A DNA stretch of 64,000 bases. Origin: Perkinsus chesapeaki. Lineage: Eukaryota; Perkinsozoa; Perkinsida; Perkinsidae. Position numbers and translations under genes: made by a program. Where the stretch lies: contig JAAPAO010000027.1 of NCBI GenBank assembly GCA_013115145.1, positions 60,240 through 124,239 of the forward strand, read 5' to 3'. Below are positions 31,643 to 45,166 of this stretch, piece after piece (the stretch's first letter is position 1; each line of letters begins with the position of its first letter). The notes beneath the pieces were generated by a model. It ran no database searches, was not told the DNA's origin, and worked only from the letters and a program-made list of their open reading frames with translations.

Positions 31643-34600
31643 ATGGTCGTACTAGAAGTCGGCGCCCTACTAGGTGGGGTATGGGAACTGTTTAAATACA
31701 ATCGTACAAATTACCAGTTTGATTACGAGCTTAATCAGGATAGGGTTTATCACACCCAAAAGATGCGAGTGGAGCAGGTAAGCTGGGAACCTTTATAGTG
31801 CGTAGTTGATATCTTAGGTTGACCTATACCGAGAGGATGTTAGAGATCTTTTCGAGTTGACCATTGGTAAAATGGATACGTATATTGTAGTTAATACTCT
31901 TACATTGGGCTTCGTTGTTGGCTTCTTCTATGAAGGTCGTCTGTAAGTCCCTAGTACCCATGTCTCCTCCCTTTAACCGTATCCTCCTCAGGCCCGAAGG
32001 TGGCACCCCAGCCTGGCTTGTATGGCTCTGGGGTATGCATCTTATCTGTGCTATCTTCTTCCTATTACTATCTGTTTGGTTTGCCATCCATGCATCCATT
32101 GTCGCTCAGGTAAGCTCTAGGAAACGATTCTGGGCCTCGGAAGCTCGACAAACGCTTCTTCTCCTCATTAGATCTATTATATAAATGTGCCGATTACCTT
32201 TGTCGTATCTTAGACGTTCAAAGCCAGAGTTCTAACTCAATGGATGCGTCTGCCTATTCCCGGCGAGGATGAAATCAATCCGATTGCTGCCAGACTTCAG
32301 GACTACGAGACCAGCGGAGTGATGAGAATGTTTAGGATACCAGTTGTTGGCTAGTAACACCGGGGTGGTTGACTCTGATATCTATCAATCACGTCTGCAT
32401 TCACTCTATTAAAAGAGCTATATCAATTTATTATTTTTATGAAGGTATAATAATTGCACCACGCTGCATGTTTTTGAGTCTCTCTATAATGCTAGTAGTA
32501 CTACCAACACTGCTGAAATTACTGACCAACTTTAGATATTTGTAGGTTATCAATATATAGTAGTATGATACTAGTCGTGTCTGAAAGTGATGAATGAAAA
32601 ATAATGAATTCTTCTATTATAATAATGATTATATTATGTCTTATTAATATCCTGTATTTACTATAGATTAGAATATCATATTTCAATCATTACTTATAAT
32701 TAGTATATATTGTCATACATAATATCATTAATATATTAAATTATATAGATTATTGATGTATATAAAGCCCCTTATTTTTATATATTTATGGTACTATAGA
32801 TTATAATATAACATTTTATCAAGTCAGGCTGCTGTTCATTGATAATATTTCACAACTATATCAGTATGAGTAAGCTAGCTGTCTTTACTATCGCCATCAG
32901 TTATATCCCCGGCAAGAAGTATACTACGGGTGTTGAGGCCAAGGAAGCTTTCCCAGCCCAGCTGGAGACCGAGGATCCTGAGTAATAGGTTCGTCTGGAA
33001 AACGGCTTATTTGTTTGATAGTGCGGCGGAGTACAATCTCTTCGTGGAGCACTTCTACCTGTATAACAAGCTCCAGGAGCACTGGAATGGATTTGATGCC
33101 TATGCCAGAGTATGTATGGTGCTTGGTGCGAACCAGTTTCTACATGTTATAAGGTGATAAAGGACAAGGCAGATCGGGATAGCAAAATAGGACTCAAAAG
33201 AATCGGGCGGTCTTGCTAGGTTTTACGGTGGAATTCGTTATTACTGTGATTTCGTCGGCAGCAGCACGCGACTTGGTTTCCGGGCGATATATTATAGATC
33301 TATATATCTCTATTATCAATAATTCTACATTTTTCGAGCTAGCTCATCTGGGATGGCTTCGTTGAAAGTACGCTGCGTATTTTTGGGCTACTCCATGGCC
33401 CGTGTCTGGACGGTTTGTGTTGCCTCAGTTATATGGGTTTGGCTTACTATATGGTACAGTATCATTTCTGGGGGGCTTGGGTCTTCGTGGTGCTCCCTAT
33501 GGCATTCGCTTTGGCGCACGAGAAGATGAACCTATTGCTCAATCCGTGGGAGCAAGTTACCTTGGCGGCCCTACAGATCATAGGTGAGATCAAGTTGACC
33601 TGTTTGGTATCTTTCCTATTTGATACTAATCGTTTACTTTCCCATTCTGACGTCCTAGCTTGCTTTATTGACCTTCGTCTCTTATCTACGTACCATTAGA
33701 TCCTTTTTTGATTGGGCTAAGATGTATCCAATATATTAGAAGGTTGATGTTCAACTTGGTGCTTTGAACGATCGACAGTAGCTGTTATTTTTATAGTGGG
33801 TTGTGCATGCTACTTTAAATAGACTTGTTGGAAGGTGACAATTTTATCAATTAGTACTGATATGAAGTATTGATTTCCCTCATGAACAGCTAGTGTAATA
33901 ATATTAAATCTATTCATCGCAAAACCAGTTTTGGATTTCGGGTTTGCTGAACGACTGGACTGTGTCCGCGTCAGGTCCTTTCCTGGCGGGTCTCTGTGCG
34001 AGCTTTACTATAGGATATAATATGGGTCAGATCAGGGCTAATGAGGCTATTGTAGCCGGTGAACCGGTGGATACCAGCTATGAGACTTACCTTACCGCCG
34101 TCAACTACATCTCACCGGTGTCCTATATTATACATATGCTCTGTATTGGATACCTTATGTCTATGGGTAAGAAAGGAGGAATGGTGTGGGAGTGTTGGAG
34201 AGATGGGTACCCTGTAGGGCTTGATCTACCTTTAAAAGTCTCATTACGAAATCGTATCTCGATGCCCGGAGGACGGCCGACGGTCGGCCGTTACCCGAAC
34301 TCGTGGCTGATTCGATGGGCATGTTTCATCTTATAAAAGTATAGTTTTCCGTAGTGATAAATTTTGGAACTATGCTTCACTTATTTGTATTGTCTATTGT
34401 GGGTTGGTTGGGGGCATTCTGTCTTGGTGGAACTTTTCCTATTCATTTTGTTAAACTAATTTCCAGCGTCACAACTTACAGTAGCAGTTTTCATCTTCCT
34501 CTTGGTATTTTCCCGGTTGGCCGAACATCGATGAATATGTGGTATTGCCAGATCCCTTAGGAGAAATCATCTCATGAAATTCAGACGTCTCATTCCTACC

Positions 34601-36218
34601 TGATCGAAGAAGTTGTTCCGTTAGCAGCAGCTCGAAGGTTTCCCCAATGTTCATCTTGTTTGTCTGTCAGCGGTGGAGCCCGATGGATCATTGCCTACGA
34701 AGTTCTCAACGGTTATTCAAATCGATGTTCTTGGTCTGAATAAGGCCGATGATGCCCAGGAGAACAGCAACGTTAGTGAGACCAATTTGGCATCGAAGAT
34801 CGATACAGCTAGGAGGAAGTCGGCGGCTAAGCTGGAGAGAGCTGCTACTGATCTCATTCCGCAGGTGGGTCCGGATTGTTATTGGGATAGCGGAGGGAGC
34901 GGTATGAGATGTCGACATTAGTTCTTAGGGTCGAGGGTTTTCATATGCGGTTGGATGTCGGACTCCACCTTATTTCCGTAGGCTTTTTAGAATGATTTTG
35001 AGGAAAATTTTGAGACTGTGAAAACATCCGGAAAATGCGTCTCTCAAGATAAAACTGGAATGATAAGCTAACAACCGCGGTAAGATTGACAAAGGTTTCT
35101 TTGGCGTGTAAAATGAATAGGGATGATTTAAAGGGTGGAGTGTGTCTCGTCGATTCCACCCTGTTTAGGCTCCTATGGTCCAACATGCCCAGAGTATCCG
35201 TAAGATGAAGAGTAGTAGACATAACTTGGAGTCATTTGCGGCGAGCGAGACATCGGAGAACTCGGAGGGCGGCAGCAAGAAAATTGAAAGGCAGAAGACC
35301 ACCTTACCGCTGCATTATACAGAGCAAACTCATCAACGTATCACGTACGGCAACGATGACGGTTCGAGGATCCCTAGGGGACTCACCAAGGATGCTAATG
35401 AGCTTGCGAGTGGTCGGCCGATGGGTCTGCTCGCTGGTGAGGAAGGCGGTAATGAGACCTTTGCTGAGGCTACCTGTAAGGGCATGACTTTGCCCTGGAG
35501 GAGCTTCAAGGCTGGCGCTGGAGTTATAGTGTTGTTATGGCTGTGGGGAATCATATACGCTTTTATAGTGGCATCTGGAACTACTACGTGGGGGTGGAAT
35601 AATAAGCTGGGATTGGTGGTAAAGGAGGAGCCGGGGGAGAGTGAGGAGGAGAAGGAACTTGCTCATGCGGGGATGCCAAGGGACAGCGAGAAATTACGTC
35701 GGTTGCAGGATTTGAACCTGGGTGTTCGGGTTCAGTTTGACGGGGAGGGAACTCTGTTCAACCCGGTGAGTCTGACTCTCGGTCCCGACGACGATATGCT
35801 CTTTGGTGACAATTATGGTAACCAGTGGACTGCGCCGGCGGAGGGCGGACGGGTCGCTGAGGCTGTGGGAAAAGCGGTAGCGCCGAGCGAGATATCTGTT
35901 GAGGAGGACAGTGTGTATCGCTACGTCGCCGGCAAGAAAGTTGGGAAGCTTCCAGTGCCTTCGAAGGTTAAAATCAGCGGCAGTTTGGTTGGAGCATGCA
36001 AGGCTGGTTCAGGCAGCGATATTAAGGCTGTTACTAAGCAAGGGGAAGTGTTGTCGTGGGACAGCGCGGGGCAATGGACGGGGCTGTCTAGAATCGAAGG
36101 AGCTGCCGATCTCTCATTACGCGATTGTATGTATGATAGGGCAGGCCAGATGCTGGTTCTAGGAGCTAGCGAGAACGGTGTGTCGGGCGGGGAGCCGCAG
36201 GTTTGGACTGTTGGTTGA
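31643..36218 (+). CDS. Multi-pass membrane protein B, paralogue of A
   Basis: Multi-exon. Supported exons: 31643-31777, 31818-31942, 31992-32109, 32214 to about 32342, about 32900-33153 (with one internal intron), 33429-33606 and 33659 onward; then exons near 33930-34330, 34673-34863 and 35170-36218. Landmarks in the same order as A: WELFKYNRTNYQF, HTQKMRVEQVDLYREDVRDL, GGTPAWLVWLWGMH, LTQWMRLPIPGEDE, LQEHWNGFDAYARVCMVLG, a membrane segment (YMVQYHFWGAWVFVVLP), DGSLPTKFSTVIQIDVLGL, then the helix LPWRSFKAGAGVIVLLWLWG and a beta-rich C-terminal domain of about 200 residues. Topology inferred: several helices, then a large exposed domain. Function unknown. Some introns are long and AT-rich, unlike A. 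Exon joins at 32.34-33.0 and 33.7-34.7 kb are tentative. Confidence 0.65.
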
Positions 36219-36638
36219 AGCTGTTACGTTTGTGTGGGCATGGTTGTTATTGTTGTTGGACCGATTCACCAGTTTACCGTTTGTAAGATTAACGCTAAGT
36301 CATTCGGCAAGTGGCCCCCCGCAATTTCAACCTCGTTCTCTCGGTTACAGGTGTCGTGTTGGAGAGTCACAATGGCAAAACTGGTAGACGGGGGAACGTA
36401 GCTTTATAGAATTGGATTTGTATAAGGGAGATCTGCGGCGGTCTGAGGCGATTCATTGGACACCAGGCACGCAAGGGACTCGCTGAGAGTCTGTTTTTCT
36501 CGGAGGGTGTTGCTTTTCCGCGGTGTCGATGGCCGTCCCGGAACAGCAAGAGACAGGGGCAGGCAATCGTTCTCTGGGGGCTACTCGACTATCTGTTATT
36601 GCTCCTATAGGGCCGGTGGCATTTGACTATATTTAACT
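36219..36638. other. Spacer between gene B and CPSF2
   Basis: About 420 bases. A short frame starting ATG at 36529 (35 residues, MAVPEQQETGAGNRS) lies just upstream of the CPSF2 start and could be an upstream ORF. No other feature. Confidence 0.4.
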
Positions 36639-39600
36639 ATGTCAAATCAAGTCATTCCTACCAATCCTGAGGGTGGGGTATCGGTGGAAGTGTTACCCAT
36701 CTCGAGGGATACCTCACAGTATGAGATGTCAGTGCTGAAGTTGACAGATGATACGACAGGGTAATTACTACGGGCAAGCAGCGGGGGTTTGTATGGTAAA
36801 GTGATATTTTAAAAGTTGTTTATTCGTTATAGTCTTGTTTAATGATTGTTATTGGGGAGATCCTCGTGATAGAAGTATCGTCAGATTCGTTCCTCTGGGA
36901 GTGTGTCTCCTAGGTTGTGCCGGTAATTGTTGTTTCTGTTCAGTACCAGTTGTACAGTACTAATGGACTGTGGTTGGACCGAAGAGATGGATACAGCTAT
37001 GCTGGCACCCTTGGTAGCGGACCAGCCTGGTGGTGGAGGCCGTCTTGTGGACCAGGTAGGAGGAGGAATGCTGGTGGCTGCATTAGGCCCTACCTTTCCA
37101 TTGTAGTCAAATTTTCACTCACTAAAATTTGGCATTGCATTGAATGTTTTCCAGCCTTCCTCAAAAGGCTGAAGAAGGGTCAGTCGTTCCCTCGTGAAAT
37201 TTGCTAATTTGTGGTTTTTCTATCAGATTGACGTCTGCCTGCTGTCCTTTGCTGACCTGCAGCACTGTGGTGCCTGGCCGTATGTGTATTGTCACTTAAG
37301 GCCTAAGAAGCTACAATATGCTGTAGCTCCTCCACCGGTGGGAGAGGCGGACTCGGGGGCAGCGGTCAGTAACCAACCGGCGAATGGAGCTATGGTCCTG
37401 GCAACCGAGCCGGTCAGACGATTGGGGGAATTAACGCTCACGGCGTTGCATGAGGACATTGATAAGGTAGTAGTAGTGGGAGGGAAGTGGTATTGCTGGT
37501 ATGCCACGCCATGTTGTTGCCATTAATATCACTATTGACTTAGACAGTGCAGCATTAGAGAGATGCAAATGAAGCAGAACGTCTGCGATCAGTGCTCGGT
37601 GGGACGCGCGGTGAAAAAGCAAAACTTCTGAGTAGAAAATTTCCCCATATAAAGGGACCAAGTGATCGGTTAAGGTCTTTCTCTTCGTTTGGTTCGACAG
37701 TTGGCAAGTCGAGTGTGGTCTCGGGTTCCCGAGGAGGACTGGGAAATTCTTCACTATATCGCGATAATGTAAATGATATTGACTTTCATGGGGGTAACGC
37801 ACGATGCCTATAAAGAAGCTATTTATGAAAATGTATTGTTTATTGTCAAATAGCTATACAGTGTATCACTCCGTTGTGGTCTCTGATGAATAGTAATTAT
37901 ACATGCATACGGTTAGTAATGTAATAATTGCGTTATTATTGTAATAACCATTTCCTATTTAATAGCACCATTACATACCAGTACGGCACAGCTACGACAC
38001 AATAAGTACTTTGCACTATCCCATCATTATACAAAGCTTCTGCACTACTAGTGTCTGTGGTAGATTTGGTCAGAGGGGAGCGGGTATTCATTTTGTTTCC
38101 AGTTGCGTGACCCAGTGACGACCAGTAACGACTGGATGCTGACGATCGATGACACCATCATGGCATTTAATGGCGCAGTGACGCCACTCCAATACGGGGA
38201 AGGTGTGATGTTCTCCATGCGCAGTGAAGGTCCAAGAGCGTCCAAGGGCCCCACGGTGAAGTTTACGCCGCTGCCGGCTGGTAGAATGCTGGGTGGGGCG
38301 TACTGGAGGATAGAGGTTGGGTCACAAAGTATGGTATATGCAGTGGACTATCAATTGGCTGGTGATAGGCATTTAAATGGGATGGAGCTGCCACCACCGG
38401 AACAGGTCATAAGTGCAGAGGGTTGTTAAGAGTTCGGGGCTTTTGTGGTAGGAAGATGAATAGTAAACATTTTATTAGTGAAGTATGATAAGACTAAGTC
38501 ACTTGATTCGAGTGTGTCCTACGATACGGGGACTTTTAATATCCCTTCAATATATAATCACATTTGCTTCGCGCCATATAAGTCCCTCATTCTCGACGTA
38601 TTTGCTGCTGCTCGAGGGACTCCTCAGTATCCTTGTAAGTGTCAGCACCATTTGTGTGGATCTAACCCAGCGTGGGTTGGTCGAAGGATGAGTTGTGTCG
38701 CTTGTCCCCGTATCTGTGAATCATCTCTCTGTTATTCAGGCCCCACCGAGTGTCTTGATCACCAATACAATGCCACCAGCAGTCGACGGTGCGGTGACAT
38801 GTGCCGGTCAAGGCGCCACCAGTAACATAGCGACTGAGAGCCGTAGGACTTATGATGCTGGCATCACAGCATCAAGGTGGGGGGTTGTAGGGAGGGTGTG
38901 ATGGATAGAGGTTGTGGTCAGATCTAATAGGAGGTATGCCCAGGCGGAGGAGGCGCTGCTGAGTATGATATTGAGGTCCCTGAGGAAGGACGGCACGGTG
39001 CTATTGCCGGTTGATTGCTGTTCTACAGGTAGTGAGGTTGTGCTTGGCGGGCTGGGGAAAACGTAGGGAGTAACGGCATAGGAAGGAAAGGCTTTAGCCT
39101 TTATTAAATGTCTGGAGTAAGTGCACATTGTGCATGTGTTTGTGTGGAAAGAAAATTCGGAGAAGGTTAGATATCTCTCGAAGAATGTGACTTGTACTGT
39201 GACGGTGAGGATAATGTAGATCTGTACTGCTGATGAAGCTGAAAAGATATTCTAATATTCATTCTCAGGTCGAGTATTGGAGCTTCTCTTGCTACTTGAG
39301 GCAGCCTGGGCGGCAGACGCTGGGCTACAGGTAGACAGCGGCATTGTTCAATCTCCACTAGTGTGGTGGTACTAGTGCGTGTCGGTGATGTTCCCCAAAT
39401 GTGGAACATTTCCTTGGAACTCGGATGACGAGGATGCTTGGTCTCGGTGTGATGTGTGCAAAGTAGCTTCTATAGTAGTTAGATCTGCCCTTGGATATCT
39501 GCCGTGGATCCTCCTTCACCTTACTCACCTTTCACCTTATTCACCTTACTGGAATTCTCTCAATGACTTTATATGGAAAATATACTCTTCGGTGTTGATG

Positions 39601-42600
39601 GGTGGAAAAATCAGAAATTTTCCCCAAAATTTTTCCCGTCACATATGTAGGCGAGAGCATTGACACTTTTCAAAGCAGCTCGATCAGCTTTCCGTGTGTG
39701 CCGCCAGAATTGTGCAGTGGGCGTGTGGTAGTGGTGGCATTATTGTCGTTTTACTGTTTGTGTTTATTAGGTATATCCAATTGTGTATGTATCCCCTCTT
39801 GGTGATGTAGTACTAGATCAGATAAAGATACGAATGGAATGGATGAGCAGAGTCGTAAGTTGGCTGGGAGAAGTCACCTTCCCTGTTCTTGAGGGGTGAC
39901 GTGTGGTATGATAGTATTCGGTGTCCGACGTTGATGGACTTACTAGACAGCTTGCTGTATGTCAAAGCTTCTTGAGGGAATATAGTGTTCTAAGTCCGCG
40001 TGAATCGTTTCTGTACTTATAGATGCCTTCGAAGATCATTTTGTCAGGTGCATAATGACTTTGATACCTCTATGGGGTTTATGTATCATCCCTTCCTGTT
40101 CCAACATGTCCAGTTATGCTCCAGCTTCCAAGACTATGCTCAGAACTATGCAGCGAGGAAGCCTAAGGTAAATCATTTAGTGCACGCTTCTATCCCTACG
40201 GCAATCGACTCTCTGCATTGCCTTTTCTGGCGACGATCGTCTTTATGATGATATTTGTGATACAATTGAGACTCAACTTGGAAAATCGCATTAATTTCTA
40301 AAGTACAAATCCTGGATGTTCTGTCCACCACGGTGCCCCCCACTCCATCATTCCGCTTGATGCTCATTGCAAAAATGCCAGGTGGTGCTGGCGTCGAGTG
40401 CTTCTCTCGAGATCGGTGATGCTCGGGAGATCTTTTGCCGAATGTGTGGTGACCCCAACAGTATGGTTATCTTTACCACGTCTGATGTTGCCTATCGAGA
40501 TTGTCTTGCCCAGAGGGTTATCCATGACTTCGTGGCTGAAAGGCCGGAGAATCCTAATGGTGAGGCGAGCAGTTTCGGAGGGTGGGAGGATGAATTTTTC
40601 GCAGAGCCAGTGACGTATAGGGAGACTCAGTTCATTAAGACGTCTTATACGGATGAGCAGCTCCGAGAGGTTTACAGAGAGAGCTTGGCGCGTGAATCTC
40701 AGGAAGAAGTAAGATACTTCTGAATTTCGTGGCGCGCGTATTTTCCATCCAGCTGGCAATGAGGCGTAGACGGAAAGAGCGAGATAGAAGAGAAAAGATG
40801 GCTGCTCAGAAAGCGGCAGTGGCAAGGCGACAACAGCAGGGAATGGGGGAGAACTTCGCAGAGGGGATGGCCAGGCAGATGCTACAGAGCACCGGGCTGG
40901 TGAGCACTATAGGACGCTTTTTGTCCGGCAGTGAATCAGGGTATCAATTCCACCATTTTCGTCGTAATATCGGTGACAGTGTGCAGTGAATCTTCGGCGA
41001 TGGCCGCTGTTATCAGTCGAGTTTGGTGTATAAGCTTTATTTCGATTTTTTAGGAGAGCGCTAAGAATGGTGATGAGCAAGGGTCTGGCTCCGGCACGGC
41101 CTTAATATCACTGGAGAGCCGCAACCAAGCATCGGTATACGATGTCGAGGGTGGACAAGTCAATGGATTCTTCAGACCTGGTGGGTGTAGCACACTGATG
41201 ATCGGAGAGTGGGATGTTATCGGGAAATAGGAGATCATCACGGCCACGATCACGTCGAGAATCGCGGGAGCTTTTAGGCGCCGTACGGATATGGAAAACA
41301 CTTTTCTGAACATCCTGTGCGAAACTTATTTGTTTGATTAATGCTTTAGCTCCTTTGTACGTGGTATTATGGAACGCCATTTCACTTGACAGTCTTAATT
41401 ATTTCATCGAAGGGGGTGCGCATTCCTGTAACTCAGCGGTCAAGATGTTATTGGTTGGCTGTTGGCTGTTGCATACTCTATCAGGTATGTTCTATTCCCA
41501 AACCGCAGCGGCGCCCTCTGCCGGTGGTCCTGGTGGGAACGGCGCTGTGGGGCCGCCAGGCGGTGGTGCAGCAGCAGCAGCACGAGGACCGATGGGAGAT
41601 GAGGATGAGGAGATGGGGGGAGTGGCCAATAGAGGAGGAGCTCAGATTGCTGATGAGTGAGAATCGTTAGAATTGTTATTATATTCCATTTTGCGAGGGA
41701 AGATGTAGCCTTGTTGTTGTTCTTGTTGCTGCATGGTTATGATCCATTTGCTATGGAGTGCATGATGCTATGCTGGATCTTGCAGATTTCAGCAAGCCCT
41801 CCTAAAGTCCTTATCTTCAAGGCGGATTAGCGCATTTTTGTATATTAACCGAATTGTAAACCAACTTACAGGATTCGATAGTTACCTCAACTGCCGAATC
41901 CTCTTAATTATATTAAGTGATCTGACCCTTTACTTCGCGGTGGTCGGTCTGAAGTGAGTGATTTCTGTAGATACGGAGTGCATTTGGATAACAGTGTTAT
42001 CGATTCGTGGAGGGCTCACGCTGAGTTGGACTTTATGAGAATGAAGAAGTATAGGAAGGGGTGGTATCATGACGGTGATGGTGCTGATAAGAAGGAGATG
42101 AAGGATGAGCCTCACGGACGTCATATCTAAGCTTCATGCGTGCAAGATGCGAAGTAGGTGGATACTGTTCAGATTTCCGTGTGAAACAGCAGATGAAGGT
42201 AGCCAAGGATGAGCTTAAAGCGGACATCGGTGAAGATGATGGCCAACAAAGAATGAAGGTATCACCTTATCCAACAAGCTTCTTTTTATAGTCCAATCGA
42301 TAGTCAAACAGGACTTTGTCTGCAACTCAAGTTAGCGTATGGCACTTGCGTATCGTCCAGACTCCCAAAACTTGTCCTCAGTGCCCATCCTAGTAGTGCT
42401 AAGGCAGTGCAAAAATTGCTCACCGAATCGCCGTGATTTAGACGATGTTATTCACCGACTGAAGTTCCTCAGAACTTTTCTTTCCCTTCAACAAACGTAG
42501 GAGTCCGTATACGTATTTGACTTTAGAGTCTAGTCTACTGGACTTAGTAAACCTCTAAAATTTGCTAACGGAGTTGGACGCGAAAATATAATGACACTTG

Positions 42601-45079
42601 TCTCTGGTACGGGTTACTTATAGTAAATAGCAATCAATAGTAGCTATGTATCTTACTTCTTCCAACCTACCTTAATAACATACTTTCCTAGGCCGACCCC
42701 AACGCTGCCCCTGGTGCCGAAGAGCACGACAGCTTCGACTGGCGCCGAGATCTACAGGTGCGTTTTGGCGAGCCCAAGATGGTGGAGACTCGCGAGAGGC
42801 TCATTCGGGTGAGCTGCAAGGTGAAGTTGATGGCTCCTGGAAACGGCATTGACGGTTTGGCGACGCCAGAGCACAGGTAGGCACGCTCGTGGCAGTTGTA
42901 GGGGGATTTGCTGTGGCAGGCACGAGTTGATGACGAGATTGAGGCCGAGGCATCTGGTGATACTACCATCGGTTAACTCGGATGATTTGGAGCTTATGAT
43001 ACATAGGACAGACTCTATGTTTGCTACGGGGAAGGGAGGACAGGTGGGAAAGAGGCCGATTAATGGAGAGCTGAGGGATAGTGTGTGTGGAGGAGTCTAA
43101 TAGATTGAAGATAGATACCGAACGTGTGGATAGATTATTTTATATACTCCCTGACTAGCAGTGTTGGTAGAGAAGAATGAGGTCTGGCTCAGTTATTAGC
43201 TGAAATAGAATATTCGCTATTATACTTTTAAGGCTGCTTCGGTGAATTCCCGTAGCGGGCGAATCCTATTGGAACTTGCTATTATGAGATTGAATCTCTT
43301 GAAAGATTACACCACAGTTTTCCGAAAGATTGTTATTATATAAAATAGACTTCACTTCCTGTTGCTCCCCCTTCTGTTTAAAACTGAACTCAGGCTTATG
43401 TGTGTCAAACTGGTAGAGAGCAAGGTGAGATAGAGATACAGCCAGTACAGTTTTCGTTGAGGCCGCGCAAGCGTCAGGTAAGCTGAATGTCTGTCGATGT
43501 GGTAACGAGTGCGCGTTTGCCAGTGCTATCTGGACAAGGCGCTTCAAAGGGAGCTAAAGTATATCCGTGTTGCTGCTAAGGATGGTAGCAGCTCTAAAGC
43601 AGGTGAGCAGTTTATCTTAGGATCTATCTGTGTGTCTGGATTATTATGTCCCTCTGAGGCACCGCCAGAGATAGGTGGTGTTGTTACTATGGGTGGAGAC
43701 AAGCTTATTGTTCGAGACTGATAAGGATTCATTTTCGTGAAATAGAACAAGACGGTTTCCGAGCCAGATTAGCTCGGCCAGTGCCATTGGAGATAGCTTC
43801 TATAGGGGACAGGGGAGCCAGGGAGCTGCTTCTGCTGCTTTAGATTCCAACGAGAACAGGTCATGTGCCCGAGTGGCACTGTGTCGTGTGGCGCTGACCT
43901 CTGCAGCGGACTCGGCAGACGCTCCTTCTCGAACGGCAAGTGGTGAACCTATTGGTACAGTATTGAAGGATGCGGAAGAGGAACCTGTTGTGAAGGTGGA
44001 TGGTGATTGGGACGCTGATGCTGCTGAGGAGGTGAGGCTGGATTGGAAGAGACATAGGAGCGCAGATGAGAAACAAAACCTCTGAGAGCAGCCTCCTGGA
44101 GAAGCATCTATAGCAGTAACATATTAATATACATCTCATCGGCACTCATTTGATAGTGATGCCATTGATACATTTATATTCCGCGAAAAGTGGGTACACA
44201 GTAGCTCTCCACTTGAGCTGTACGTGTCTCTTCTTTAATATGGCGAGCGCGAGTCCGCATTTCGTGAAATTAGTTAGCAGCTTCCATCTTTTCAGATTCT
44301 CTGTCGACCCGGGCTGCTCCTGTCCTCTAAACCTCTGAGACTCGCACGTCTTCGTGATCGACTTCAACGTAAGCTGAGCGCCAGAGGCAGCAACCAGCCC
44401 GCGTCGACTTGCATCGAGTTCAAGACGCGGCCGAAAGGGGGTTTGGTTAGTAACGGTGAGTTCACCATGACGCCGATGTCCAACAGGATGTTGGTCGTGA
44501 GCTCCGCTGGTGGCAAGGAGGTTTCGGTGGATACTCATCATCAGGGCAGGTAGGCTGTGATTTAGAATATGCGCAGTAGGACTCATGGTTTAAATGGTGG
44601 CTCAGCCATAGAAGTGAAGGAGTCATGTCTACGACTGATGGCTGGGAGAAGCTCATTTGATGCTATCTTTCTTGTCTGGCATCATATGTTGGATTATAAT
44701 TTCGTTGCGTATTCGCATCGGTTAAGATTCTCGAACTCCGTGAGGGCATGTCTGGGCTTTCAATTACAAGTAGCTCCCTCATTCCTCTTTCATCGTTCTC
44801 AGACCTGCTGCTCGCGAAGCAGCTCAAGATTTGGGTGTGGCCGCCGTGGGTGCTTTGGGCGAGACAGATGAAGAAGGCTCTGCTCACGCACAGACGACAG
44901 TCATTCAGGTTAATGGAGGTAAACGTCTGTCTCATGTTGCATACCATTTATAAGGTTTTTCTCCCTCTTGTTAATTTTTCCCACTTAGCTAGATTTTTTC
45001 CACGGATTTTTCCTCAGATCTCTGCTCTAACCTCTTCAAGGTCCGCGATGCGATCTACGAGCAATTTGCTGAAGCCTGA
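36639..45079 (+). CDS. CPSF2: CPSF subunit 2 (CPSF100/Cft2), mRNA 3'-end processing
   Basis: Gene of about 20 exons. Clear exons: 36639-36760, 36944-37055, 37227-37466, 38103-38405, 38740-38876, 38931-39028, 39269-39330, 39771-39854, 40382-40708, 40753 onward, and a last exon ending TGA at 45077-45079. CPSF100 landmarks in order: LMDCGWTEEM, IDVCLLSFADLQHCGAWPY, TPLPAGRMLGGAYWRIEV, YAVDYQLAGDRHLNGMEL, SVLITNTM, LRSLRKDGTVLLPVD, VLELLLLLEAAW, IRMEWMSR, FLFQHVQLC, KVVLASSASLEIGDAREIF, the RecJ-like segment ELMTRLRPRHLVIL, and C-terminal DLCSNLFKVRDAIYEQFAEA, which closely parallels the animal C-terminus. The metal-binding HxHxDH of CPSF73 is replaced by SFADLQH, as expected for the non-catalytic subunit. 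It acts in the nucleus with CPSF73. Several introns are 200-800 nt. Exons near 40.0 and 41-44.5 kb are approximate. Confidence 0.85.
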
Positions 45080-45166
45080 GGGAACTTCCTTTGAACGTTT
45101 TCTTAATCTTAAAAGCCTGTTGTGTTCGCCGCATCGCGTCTCCAATTTTGTATCGAAGGTGTTGAA

